The notes beneath the pieces were generated by a model. The model ran no database searches. It saw only the letters and a list, made by a program, of their open reading frames with translations, and was not told where the DNA came from. DNA of 64,000 bases. It comes from Duganella sp. BuS-21 (lineage in GTDB: Bacteria > Pseudomonadota > Gammaproteobacteria > Burkholderiales > Burkholderiaceae_D). Of this stretch, positions 8,735 to 16,459 are shown one piece after another. The position numbers and the translations under genes are program-made. The DNA is taken from positions 1,860,001 to 1,924,000 of the forward strand of contig CP097466.1 in the NCBI GenBank assembly GCA_041874725.1, given 5' to 3'. Every line of letters begins with the position of its first letter. Position 1 is the stretch's first letter.

Positions 8735-11038
8735 TTGATCGACAGCCCCCCGGTACGCGCCTTGCGCGCCGCCCTGCACCGGCATACGGAGATGCTGGAA
8801 GACGGTGACCAGGACCTGCAGGGCTGGCGCAACCGGCTGCTCGATGGCTTGTGCGCCGTCGCGTTTTGGCTCGGCCTGCTCGTGGTGCTGCCCAGCATGT
8901 GGGGCGGCGCGCGGCAGGGGCATTGGCCGCTGGTGGCGACCGACCTCATCGCGCTGGCCGGCACCGGCTGGCTGCACTACCGTCGTGACATCGCTTATTC
9001 ATCGCGGGCGTTGGGGCTGGTGGGCATCGCTTACCTGCTCGCCGTGGTCCTGCTGTTTTCGCTCGGCCCGCTGTCGCAGATTTATTTGCTGGCCGTGCCG
9101 GTGCTGTGCACGGTGCTGATCGGCAGCACCGCCGCTGTGCTGGCCTTGCTGTGGTGTAGCGCCACCCTGTTCCTGGCCGGTTACCTCGGTGGCATACAGC
9201 CGGGCATGGAGGTGGTGGCGGTCAGCCCGCTGGCGCACTGGGCCATTCTGAGCGTGAATTTCCTGCTGGTGTCCACCGTGCTGACCTTGTCCTGCACCTA
9301 TCTGTTGCATGGGCTGGTCGGCGCCCTGGCGCGCCAGCGCGCCACGCACGCGCGCAGCCACGACAACGAAGTGCGCTACCGGCAGACGCTGGAGGCCCAG
9401 ATCGCCACCCTGCATGCGCGCGAGGCGGATTTGCGGGCATCGCAAGCCAGCCATGCGGAGTCACTGGCGGCGCAGCGGGCGGCGGAAGTGTCCAACCAGC
9501 TCAAGAGCGATTTCCTGGCGATGATCAGCCACGAGGTGCGCACGCCGCTGGGCGGCGTGATCGGCATGCTGCGCTCGGCTCTGAAGGAGCGCAGCCTGGC
9601 GCTTGAGGCGCGCAACAAGCTCCAGCTTAGCCTGAGCAACGCCGAGCTGCTGCTGCAAATCATCAATGACATTCTCGACTTTTCGCGCCTGGAGGCCGGC
9701 AAGATGCCGCTGGAGTCGCTCGACTTCGATCTGCCCGCATTGCTGCGCGACGCGACGGGCTTGCTGGCGGACCGCGCCGAGACCAAGGGCATCGCCGTGA
9801 TCACCGAGATTGATACAGCGCTACCGGTCTGGTGGCGCGGCGATCCGACGCGCTTGCGGCAGGTGGTGGTCAACCTGCTGGGCAACGGTATCAAGTTCAC
9901 CGAGCGCGGCGAGGTGCGCGTGAGCGTGGCGGAAGCTGGCGAGCAGGGCATCGTGCTCACCGTGCGCGACACCGGCATCGGCATCGAGGCGGGCGCCATC
10001 GGCCGCTTGTTCCAGAAGTTCGAGCAGGCCGATGCGGCCACCGCGCGCAAGTACGGCGGCGCCGGCCTGGGGCTGGCGATTTGCAAGCACATCGTTGCGG
10101 CGATGGGCGGGCATATCGAGGCCAGCAGCCAGCCCGGCGTCGGCAGCGTGTTCCGCGTGCATTTGCCGCTGGGGCAGGGCGTGCCTTTGTCGGTGCGCAT
10201 GTTGGAGGATTGCCGTCCGCACGCGGCGCGTCTGGCCGTGTTGTGCGCGGAGGACGGCAGCACCAATCAGGTGATCTTGCGCGAGTTGCTGGGCAATATG
10301 GGCCATACCGTCACGATAGTCGAGGATGGGCAGGCCGCGCTGGAGCAGCTGGCGGCGCGCGATTTCGATCTGGTGATCATGGATGGACGCATGCCGCGCA
10401 TGGACGGCCTGGCGGCCCTGCAGCGACTACGCGCCGGGCTGGACGGCGTGCGCAACGCCGCCGTGCCGGTGATCGCGCTGACGGCCAACGCGGCGGCCGA
10501 GGATCGGCAGCGTTTTCTGATGGCCGGCGCCAGTGCCTTCCTGGCCAAGCCGATCGATGAAGTTGCGCTGCACGCTGAGATTGCGCGCCAGCTGGACGTC
10601 TTGCTGGCGCAGGGCCGGCTGTTGATCGGCGAGCAGCAAGCGATGGCGGCGGGCGCACCGGCGCTGGCGGAGCTGGACGCCATGTTCGGCGTGGATGCGC
10701 TGGCGCCGTTCGGCAGGCGGCGTTCGGAGCGGGGCGACATGGCGGGCGAGGGCGACAAGCTGTTCCGCGCCATGCGGTCGGCGTTCCTGGTCGAAGGGCC
10801 GCGCCTGCTGGCAGTGGCGCGACAGGGCGAGCAGGAGGGCAGCGCGCTGGCCGTGGCGCTGGCTGCGCACAGCCTGATGGGCGCCGCAGCCTTCCTTGGC
10901 GCCGACTCGCTGCATGCGTGCTGCGCCCGCATTGAGAAGCTGGCCGACGCCGGCGAGTTGGAGACCATCGCGCCGCACCTGGTTACGTTGCGACGGGAGC
11001 TGGCGCGTACTCTGGCGGAGATCGCACCCGCCCTGTAG
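8735..11038 (+). CDS. Hybrid sensor histidine kinase with REC and Hpt domains
   Basis: The 767-aa protein begins at TTG 8735; the start is uncertain because no good ribosome site is visible. The N-terminal third has five or six membrane helices (about 40-195), then a coiled segment. The HisKA domain (SDFLAMISHEVRTPLGG, about 260, His in HEVRTP) is followed by the HATPase with N, G1 and G2 boxes (NLLGNGIKF, DTGIGIE, YGGAGLGLAICKHI). The receiver domain carries acidic AED (about 507), phospho-acceptor Asp in IMDGRMPRMDG and Lys in FLAKPID. The C-terminal Hpt domain has AHSLMGAAAFLG, with the phospho-His but Met in place of the common Lys. It is therefore a complete four-step phosphorelay in one chain. 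No output regulator is adjacent and the ligand is unknown. Confidence 0.92.
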   Translation: MIDSPPVRALRAALHRHTEMLEDGDQDLQGWRNRLLDGLCAVAFWLGLLVVLPSMWGGARQGHWPLVATDLIALAGTGWLHYRRDIAYSSRALGLVGIAYLLAVVLLFSLGPLSQIYLLAVPVLCTVLIGSTAAVLALLWCSATLFLAGYLGGIQPGMEVVAVSPLAHWAILSVNFLLVSTVLTLSCTYLLHGLVGALARQRATHARSHDNEVRYRQTLEAQIATLHAREADLRASQASHAESLAAQRAAEVSNQLKSDFLAMISHEVRTPLGGVIGMLRSALKERSLALEARNKLQLSLSNAELLLQIINDILDFSRLEAGKMPLESLDFDLPALLRDATGLLADRAETKGIAVITEIDTALPVWWRGDPTRLRQVVVNLLGNGIKFTERGEVRVSVAEAGEQGIVLTVRDTGIGIEAGAIGRLFQKFEQADAATARKYGGAGLGLAICKHIVAAMGGHIEASSQPGVGSVFRVHLPLGQGVPLSVRMLEDCRPHAARLAVLCAEDGSTNQVILRELLGNMGHTVTIVEDGQAALEQLAARDFDLVIMDGRMPRMDGLAALQRLRAGLDGVRNAAVPVIALTANAAAEDRQRFLMAGASAFLAKPIDEVALHAEIARQLDVLLAQGRLLIGEQQAMAAGAPALAELDAMFGVDALAPFGRRRSERGDMAGEGDKLFRAMRSAFLVEGPRLLAVARQGEQEGSALAVALAAHSLMGAAAFLGADSLHACCARIEKLADAGELETIAPHLVTLRRELARTLAEIAPAL

Positions 11039-11050
11039 TAAGCGCTTAGG

Positions 11051-11114
11051 TTGCGCAATCATTTGCACCGATATTGTGCTATCGTTGCAATCCCGTAATG
11101 AGATGATTGCGCAA
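11051..11114 (+). promoter_or_regulatory. Promoter flanked by two TTGCGCAA operators, ahead of MFS-GH43
   Basis: TTGCGCAATCAT (11051-11062) and its exact inverse ATGATTGCGCAA (11103-11114) flank a promoter-like pair, TTGCAC (11063-11068) and TGCAAT (11086-11091), spaced 17 bp. Each arm contains the palindrome TTGCGCAA with a central CG, typical of LacI-family operators. The second box ends 2 nt before the ATG of the transporter. Binding would block both transcription and ribosome access. No LacI-type gene is present in the window. Confidence 0.6.
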
Positions 11115-11116
11115 AC

Positions 11117-12367
11117 ATGATAGCTTCAAAGATCCGGGGACTACGCTGGTGGATGATCAGTCTGATCATGCTGGGTGCGGTCATCAACTACCTCACCCGC
11201 AGCACGCTGGCGGTGGCCGCGCCCACGCTGCTCACCGACCTCGGCATCACGACCAAAGAATACTCGTACATCACGGCGGCGTTCCAGGGCGCCATCATGT
11301 TGCAGCCGCTGTGCGGTTACGTGCTCGATGTGATCGGCTTGAAGTACGGCTTCGCCATCTTTGCGACGGCGTGGTCGGTGGTGTGCATGTTGCATGGCAT
11401 GGCGACCAACTGGCAGACCCTGGCCGTGCTGCGCGGCATGTTGGGGCTGGCCGAGGGCTCGGCCAATCCGGCCGGCATGAAGGCGGTGTCGGAATGGTTC
11501 CCGGCCAAGGAGCGCGGCATGGCGGGCGGGATCTTCAACATCGGCGCATCGTTCGGGTCGATGCTGGCGCCGCCGCTGGTGGTGTGGGCCATCCTGCATT
11601 ACAACTGGCAGTCGGCGTTTGTGATCACCGGCGCGCTCGGCCTGGTGTGGGTGGCGGCCTGGCTGCTGCTGTACGACGCGCCGGCCCGTCATCGCCGTTT
11701 GTCGGCCGAGGAGGCGCAGCACATCGCGGCCGGGCAGGAGCAGCATCTCGATGGCGGCGGCAAGCGGCCGTCCATCGTCAGCATACTCAAGATGCGCAAC
11801 TTCTGGGGCATAGCGCTGCCACGTTTCCTGGCTGATCCGGCCTGGGGCACGCTGGCGTTCTGGGTGCCTTTGTATTTGACCACGGTGCGGCATTTCGATC
11901 TGGCGCAGATTGCGATGTTCGCCTGGTTGCCGTTTCTGGCGGCCGACCTCGGTTGCCTGTTCGGACCGGCCGTGGTGCTGGCGCTGCAAAAGCGCGGCGT
12001 GCGTCTGATTAATGCGCGGCGCGGTGCGTTCACGCTGGGTGCCTGCATGATGATGGGCGTGGCGTTTGTCGGCTTTGTCGAGAGCCCGTATGCGGCGATT
12101 GCCTTGCTCAGCCTGGCCGGCTTTGCGCACCAGACCTTGTCGGTGACCGTCATTACCATGTCGTCCGATCTGTTCCGCCGCAACGAGGTGGCCACGGTGG
12201 CGGGCATGTGCGGCACTTTCGGCAACTTCGGTCTGCTCATCTTTTCGTTGCTGATCGGCGGCCTGATGGCGAGCGTCGGCTATACGCCGTTCTTTATCAG
12301 CCTGGCCGTGCTGGACCTGGTGGCGGCGGCCTTGCTTTGGATTTTGGTACGAGAAAAAATAGCATGA
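11117..12367 (+). CDS. MFS transporter, ACS/hexuronate-like family
   Basis: A 416-aa permease with about twelve hydrophobic segments. The N-terminal half carries the family features INYLTRSTLAVAAPTLLTDL and GYVLDVIGLKYG, and a central loop lies around residues 190-225. The sequence resembles the anion:cation symporter group that includes ExuT, so sugar acids or oligosaccharides are plausible substrates. It overlaps the GH43 start by 4 nt (ATGA), which couples it to a beta-xylosidase and suggests import of xylo-oligosaccharides or xylan-derived acids for cytoplasmic cleavage. The start ATG lacks a clear ribosome site because the operator box lies there. Confidence 0.85.
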   Translation: MIASKIRGLRWWMISLIMLGAVINYLTRSTLAVAAPTLLTDLGITTKEYSYITAAFQGAIMLQPLCGYVLDVIGLKYGFAIFATAWSVVCMLHGMATNWQTLAVLRGMLGLAEGSANPAGMKAVSEWFPAKERGMAGGIFNIGASFGSMLAPPLVVWAILHYNWQSAFVITGALGLVWVAAWLLLYDAPARHRRLSAEEAQHIAAGQEQHLDGGGKRPSIVSILKMRNFWGIALPRFLADPAWGTLAFWVPLYLTTVRHFDLAQIAMFAWLPFLAADLGCLFGPAVVLALQKRGVRLINARRGAFTLGACMMMGVAFVGFVESPYAAIALLSLAGFAHQTLSVTVITMSSDLFRRNEVATVAGMCGTFGNFGLLIFSLLIGGLMASVGYTPFFISLAVLDLVAAALLWILVREKIA

Positions 12368-14013
12368 TACAAAACCCTATCCTGACCGGCTTCAATCCCG
12401 ATCCTTCCATCGTTCGCGTGGGCGACGATTACTACATCGCCACCTCGACTTTCGAGTGGTATCCCGGCGTGCAGATTCATCATTCGCGCGATCTGCTGAA
12501 CTGGCGGTTGTTGACGCGTCCGCTGACGCGCGCCAGCCAGCTCAACATGCTCGGTGCGCCGGATTCCTGCGGTGTGTGGGCGCCTTGTCTGACCTATGCG
12601 GACGGCTTGTTCTGGCTGATCTACACGGATGTAAAGCGCTATGGCCGCACCTCGACCGGCGGCGCGACCGGCAGCGCTTCGCTGCGCGATTTCCATAACT
12701 ATCTGGTGACCAGCCCGAGCATTGAAGGGCCGTGGTCCGATCCGGTGTATCTGAACAGCAGCGGCTTCGATCCTTCGCTGTTCCACGATGACGACGGCCG
12801 CAAGTATCTGCTGAACCAGCTGTGGGATCACCGTCCTGGCAGCAAGCGCTTTGCCGGCATCGTGGCGCAGGAGTATTCGGTGCAGGAGGGCAGGCTGGTC
12901 GGCCAGCGCCAGAACATCTTCAAGGGCACGGCGCATGGCTTGACAGAGGCGCCGCACTTGTACCAGCGCGACGGCTATTACTACCTGCTCACCGCGGAGG
13001 GCGGCACCGGCTGGAATCATGGCGTGACGATGGCGCGTTCGCGCAGCTTGAACGGGCCGTACGAGCTGCATCCAGAGCAGACTATTCTCAGCTCGCGCCA
13101 TCGTCCCGATGCGGCGCTGCAAAGGGCCGGGCATGCGGATCTGGTGGAAACGCCGGATGGGCAAACCTATATGGTCTACCTGTGCGGCCGGCCATTGCGC
13201 AATCGCGGCACCTGCACGCTGGGGCGCGAGACGGCAATCCAGCCGATGGTGTGGGGCGAGGATGGCTGGCTGCGCACCATCGACGGCACGGGCACCGCGC
13301 AGCTGACGGCCGCCCCGCCCGGTTTGCCCGAGCACCGGTTTGAGGCGGAGCCGGAACGCGCTGAATTCGATGCGCCGCAACTGCCGCTGGCGTTCCAATG
13401 GCTGCGCTCGCCGTGGCCGGAGGAGCTGTTCAGCCTGTCCGCACGGGCGGGGCATCTGCGGCTGTATGGCCGCGAAACCCTGGGTAGTCAGTTCCGTCAG
13501 GCGCTGGTGGCGCGGCGCCAGCAATCGCAATGCTACAGCGCGTCGACGCTGGTGGAGTTCGAGCCGGAGCACTACCAGCAGCAGGCCGGGCTGGTGTGCT
13601 ACTACGGCGGCGCCAAGTTCCACTATCTATACATTACGCATGATGAAGAAGTTGGCCGGCATCTGCGTGTGATGAGCAGCCTGCCCAACCATGTGCAGAC
13701 CGACACCTTCACGGCGCCGATCGCCTTGCCGTCCGGCGTACCGGTGCAGTTGCGCGTGGAGGTGGATGAGGAACGCCTGTATTTCGCCTATCGGCTCGAT
13801 GGGCTTGATGGGCTTGATGGTAGCGAGTGGCAATGGCTGCCGCAGCAATTCGACGCCAGCATCCTGTCGGACGAAGCCAACGCCCCCGGCCAGCCCAACT
13901 TCACAGGTGCCTTTGTCGGCATGGCCTGCCAGGACATGGCCGGCACCGGCCTGCACGCCGATTTCGACTACTTCGAATACCGCGAGCGGCCGTACTGCAT
14001 CAGTCCGCGCTAG
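12364..14013 (+). CDS. GH43 (subfamily 11-like) beta-xylosidase / alpha-arabinofuranosidase
   Basis: The frame extends back to 12208 inside the transporter, but the ATG at 12364 begins the canonical N-terminus MIQNPILTGFNPDPSIVRVG. The 549-aa protein has the five-blade propeller (1-320) and a C-terminal beta-sandwich (about 330-545) like the XynB/SXA enzymes. The catalytic set is complete: Asp13 (base), Asp136 in SGFDPSLFHD and Glu195 (acid) in LTEAPHLYQRDG. There is no signal peptide, so it cleaves imported xylo-oligosaccharides inside the cell. It is translationally coupled to the MFS gene. Its end overlaps the convergent PEP-CTERM gene by 14 nt. Confidence 0.94.
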   Translation: MIQNPILTGFNPDPSIVRVGDDYYIATSTFEWYPGVQIHHSRDLLNWRLLTRPLTRASQLNMLGAPDSCGVWAPCLTYADGLFWLIYTDVKRYGRTSTGGATGSASLRDFHNYLVTSPSIEGPWSDPVYLNSSGFDPSLFHDDDGRKYLLNQLWDHRPGSKRFAGIVAQEYSVQEGRLVGQRQNIFKGTAHGLTEAPHLYQRDGYYYLLTAEGGTGWNHGVTMARSRSLNGPYELHPEQTILSSRHRPDAALQRAGHADLVETPDGQTYMVYLCGRPLRNRGTCTLGRETAIQPMVWGEDGWLRTIDGTGTAQLTAAPPGLPEHRFEAEPERAEFDAPQLPLAFQWLRSPWPEELFSLSARAGHLRLYGRETLGSQFRQALVARRQQSQCYSASTLVEFEPEHYQQQAGLVCYYGGAKFHYLYITHDEEVGRHLRVMSSLPNHVQTDTFTAPIALPSGVPVQLRVEVDEERLYFAYRLDGLDGLDGSEWQWLPQQFDASILSDEANAPGQPNFTGAFVGMACQDMAGTGLHADFDYFEYRERPYCISPR

Positions 14014-14602
14014 TCTGCTGGCGACGGCGGGCGGCGAAGCCTAGCAGGCCCAGGCCGGCCAGCAGCATCGCTGCGGTGGTGGGTTCCGGCACCGGGGCGC
14101 CGATCACCGGCGCCGGGGCCGAGTAGGTGCGGAAGGTGTAGTCGTATTGCGGGAAGGCCGTGTAGTCGTTGGCGTAGGCCATGCCGTACTGATAGCTGTC
14201 GGTGGAGCCGGCCAGGACGTGGTACGGAATGTCGCTGGTGAAGACCAGGAAGTAGGTTTTGCCGGCGACCGCCGTTACCGGCGACCAGAAGGTGTCCACC
14301 CAGGTGGAACCTATGCCACGGGCAACGCCTTCGGCCAGCTTGGTGCCGCCTTGCGTAGGCAGGGCGTCCCACAGGGCGATGACCAGGGGGCCGGCTTCTT
14401 CGGTTTGGCGCAGCTGGACGCCGGCGCCGGTGATGGTGTCGGCGGCGGTCTGGAACGATTGCGCCAAACCGCTGGCGTACAGGCCGGCCATGGGCAGCAG
14501 ATTGTCGGTCTGGCTCTGGTCGATGGTGTTTTGGGCAAATGCCAGCGGTGCGGTGAGCGCAAAGCAGCTGGCAAGCAGGCAGGAAGGCATAAGTGAGCGC
14601 AT
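14000..14602 (-). CDS. PEP-CTERM sorting domain protein
   Basis: The 200-aa exported protein starts at 14602 (ribosome site GGAGAA); the open frame extends further up without support. The signal peptide is MRSLMPSCLLASCFALTAPL, ending near AFAQ. The middle (about 25-170) is an all-beta region with no family that I recognise. The C-terminus has VPEPTTAAMLLAGLGLLGFA followed by ARRRQ, the exosortase recognition motif, transmembrane helix and basic tail. Such proteins are usually processed and placed at the cell surface or in the matrix. The stop lies within the 3' end of the GH43 gene. Confidence 0.9.
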   Translation of the reverse strand: MRSLMPSCLLASCFALTAPLAFAQNTIDQSQTDNLLPMAGLYASGLAQSFQTAADTITGAGVQLRQTEEAGPLVIALWDALPTQGGTKLAEGVARGIGSTWVDTFWSPVTAVAGKTYFLVFTSDIPYHVLAGSTDSYQYGMAYANDYTAFPQYDYTFRTYSAPAPVIGAPVPEPTTAAMLLAGLGLLGFAARRRQQTSAD

Positions 14603-14814
14603 GGCGTTCTCCTCGTGTAAAGCCGGGCATATGGAAGCTGCGCTATGCTCGCCGGGTTTCACGGCAGCGCGCTAAGATTGATGAGTCGCTATCAGTTGTT
14701 TCTTTATTGCAGTTGGATTCATTGTAGTGTGGCTCAGGCCGCCAGAATGTGCGCTTACGCACGCAGGCGGGGGCGCGGGGCTGGTGGTGTTTTTGTACTT
14801 TGCGGCACCGTTTA

Positions 14815-14880
14815 CCCCGCACACCGCTGCGGCTTAGGGTCGGACCCCGTACGGGGTCCGACCCTTCCGTGTGGGGTGCT
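14815..14880. repeat. Palindromic intergenic repeat, copy 1
   Basis: The element begins CCCCGCACACCGCTGCGGC and ends GTGTGGGGTGCT. Its centre (14836-14865) is a perfect 30-nt palindrome with arms AGGGTCGGACCCCG. Related copies lie at 21654-21716, 52125-52186 and 57088-57150. The rest of the 417-nt gap holds only the XylR-type promoter. Confidence 0.85.
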
Positions 14881-14942
14881 GATGGCTGTCTTGTGTTGGC
14901 GTTGATTGCTTCGGATGTTTCACCCCGAATTATCATTGCGTT

Positions 14943-14989
14943 GATTGGTGAATTTCGTAATTGCCCTGCGTGACTGGTGACAGCACAAT
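14943..14989 (+). promoter_or_regulatory. XylR-type operator and promoter of the SGNH-GH74 gene
   Basis: The 22-bp core at 14943-14964 starts GATTGGTGA and ends AATTGC. Its last four bases begin the -35 hexamer TTGCCC (14961-14966), followed by 17 bp and the -10 CACAAT (14984-14989). The same arrangement occurs at 19723 and 21761. An activator site overlapping the -35 fits AraC-family class II activation. Binding by XylR is inferred. Confidence 0.8.
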
Positions 14990-15019
14990 GGTGCCCATAA
15001 AAAATAAGTGAGACATCCC

Positions 15020-16459
15020 ATGCATATCCGCCTTGCCACCGTCCTGGCCGTGTTGTCTTCTCCCGCTTGCGCGGCTTCGCCCCAAGACTTGAACGTGTAC
15101 GCCGGCCGGCCACTGGCTTCCTGGCACATCAGTGTTTCCGACTTTGAAACCAATAAAACCCTCACCGGCGACAAGGTGGAAATCGCCCGCCAGCCCAAGG
15201 TGCCGGAAAGCGTGGTGGCGGTCAGCAAGTCCGCCAAGGCCAGGCAGAAAGATGCGCTGACCCTGGATTTCAACAAGGCCTGGTACGCCAGCCTGCGCGT
15301 CGATGGCGGCAAGCCGGTCGATCTGCGGCCCTATGTGGCCCAAGGCGTGCTGGCGCTGGACGTCAATGTGCACGAACTGTCTGACGGCGGCATCAGCTTT
15401 AAGATGCGCTGCGGCAAGGAATGCGAACGCAGCGTTCCTTACCTGATTCCCGCGCGCGAGATCGCCGGCAAGGGCTGGCAGCACCTGGTGTTTTCAATGA
15501 ACTGCTTCTACCGTGAAGGCGACGACTTCAGCGCCATCACCCAGCCGTTCGCGCTGGACGGCAGCGGCATCGGCAAGGTCTCCATCGCCAACGTCAAGTA
15601 TCAGATGCGCGGCACGCCCAACGCCGCCTGCCCGGATTACAAAACCGTTTCCGTCACGCCCGACAAGCTGAACGAGTCGTGGTCGATCAAGTGGTGGACG
15701 CCGCGCCACGAGAAGAAACTGGCGGAAGCCAAGCGGTTGGGCAAGAGCGCGCAGGTGGTATTCATCGGCGATTCGATCACCGAAGGCTGGGAGAAAGACG
15801 GCGCGCCGGTCTGGGAGCGTTATTACAAGCCGCTGAACGGCCTGGCGCTCGGCTTCGGCGGCGACCGCACCGAGAACGTGCTGTGGCGCCTGCTGCACGG
15901 CGAAGTGGACGAGATCGCGCCCAAGGTCGCGGTGCTGATGTTCGGCACCAACAACACCGGCCATCGCCAGGAAGATCCGAAAACCACGGCCATCGGCATC
16001 AAGCGCAATATCGACGAGCTGCAAAAGCGCCTGCCCGACACCAAGCTCCTGCTGCTGGCGATTTTCCCGCGCGGCGAGAAGCCGAACGACCAACTACGCC
16101 AGATTAACGAGCAGGTCAATACCATCATCGCCGGCTATGCCGACAACCAGAAGGTGTTCTTCGCCAACATCAACCAGGCCTTCCTGCAGCCGGATGGCAC
16201 GCTGTCGCGCGACATCATGCCCGACCTGCTGCACCCGAACCAGAAGGGCTATGAAATCTGGGCCAAGGCCATGGCGCCGGAGTTGAAGAAGCTGTTGCCG
16301 GCGGCCGAGCAGTACGCCTGGGACAACGTCGCCATCGGCGGCAGCGGCTTCGTTTCCGGCCTGGTCACCAGCAAGACCGAGAAAGACTTGATCTACGCCC
16401 GTACCGATGTCGGCGGCGCCTATCGCTGGGACGTAAAAAAAAACGCTGGATTCCCCTGA
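15020..16459 (+). CDS. Secreted SGNH/GDSL esterase with ExoP-like domain, start of a GH74 fusion
   Basis: The ATG at 15020 begins a signal peptide (MHIRLATVLAVLSSPACAAS). Residues about 25-210 resemble the galactose-binding-like ExoP domain known from the end of some GH3 enzymes. Residues 215-430 are an SGNH hydrolase with block I FIGDSITEG (Ser252), block II GFGGDRTEN, block III FGTNN and block V DLLH (Asp402, His405). From about 440 the sequence is the N-terminus of GH74 (YARTDVGGAYRW, Asp463), which stops soon after a nine-A run. A -1 shift there restores the GH74 frame. The esterase may remove acetyl groups from xyloglucan; that substrate is inferred from context. Confidence 0.88.
   Translation: MHIRLATVLAVLSSPACAASPQDLNVYAGRPLASWHISVSDFETNKTLTGDKVEIARQPKVPESVVAVSKSAKARQKDALTLDFNKAWYASLRVDGGKPVDLRPYVAQGVLALDVNVHELSDGGISFKMRCGKECERSVPYLIPAREIAGKGWQHLVFSMNCFYREGDDFSAITQPFALDGSGIGKVSIANVKYQMRGTPNAACPDYKTVSVTPDKLNESWSIKWWTPRHEKKLAEAKRLGKSAQVVFIGDSITEGWEKDGAPVWERYYKPLNGLALGFGGDRTENVLWRLLHGEVDEIAPKVAVLMFGTNNTGHRQEDPKTTAIGIKRNIDELQKRLPDTKLLLLAIFPRGEKPNDQLRQINEQVNTIIAGYADNQKVFFANINQAFLQPDGTLSRDIMPDLLHPNQKGYEIWAKAMAPELKKLLPAAEQYAWDNVAIGGSGFVSGLVTSKTEKDLIYARTDVGGAYRWDVKKNAGFP
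16435..16443 (+). other. A9 slippage site joining the SGNH and GH74 frames
   Basis: Nine consecutive A (GT-A9-CG). The zero frame reads GTA AAA AAA AAC and stops at 16457-16459. A -1 shift, or one extra A in the mRNA, reads on as DVKKKRWIPLMDWVS, which is what GH74 proteins have here. Options are transcriptional slippage, -1 ribosomal frameshifting on A AAA AAA, phase variation, or a sequencing indel. Confidence 0.8.

Noticed and set aside
12208..12363. Extended start of the GH43 gene
   Set aside because: The extra 52 codons lie inside the MFS gene, while ATG 12364 begins the family's conserved N-terminus.
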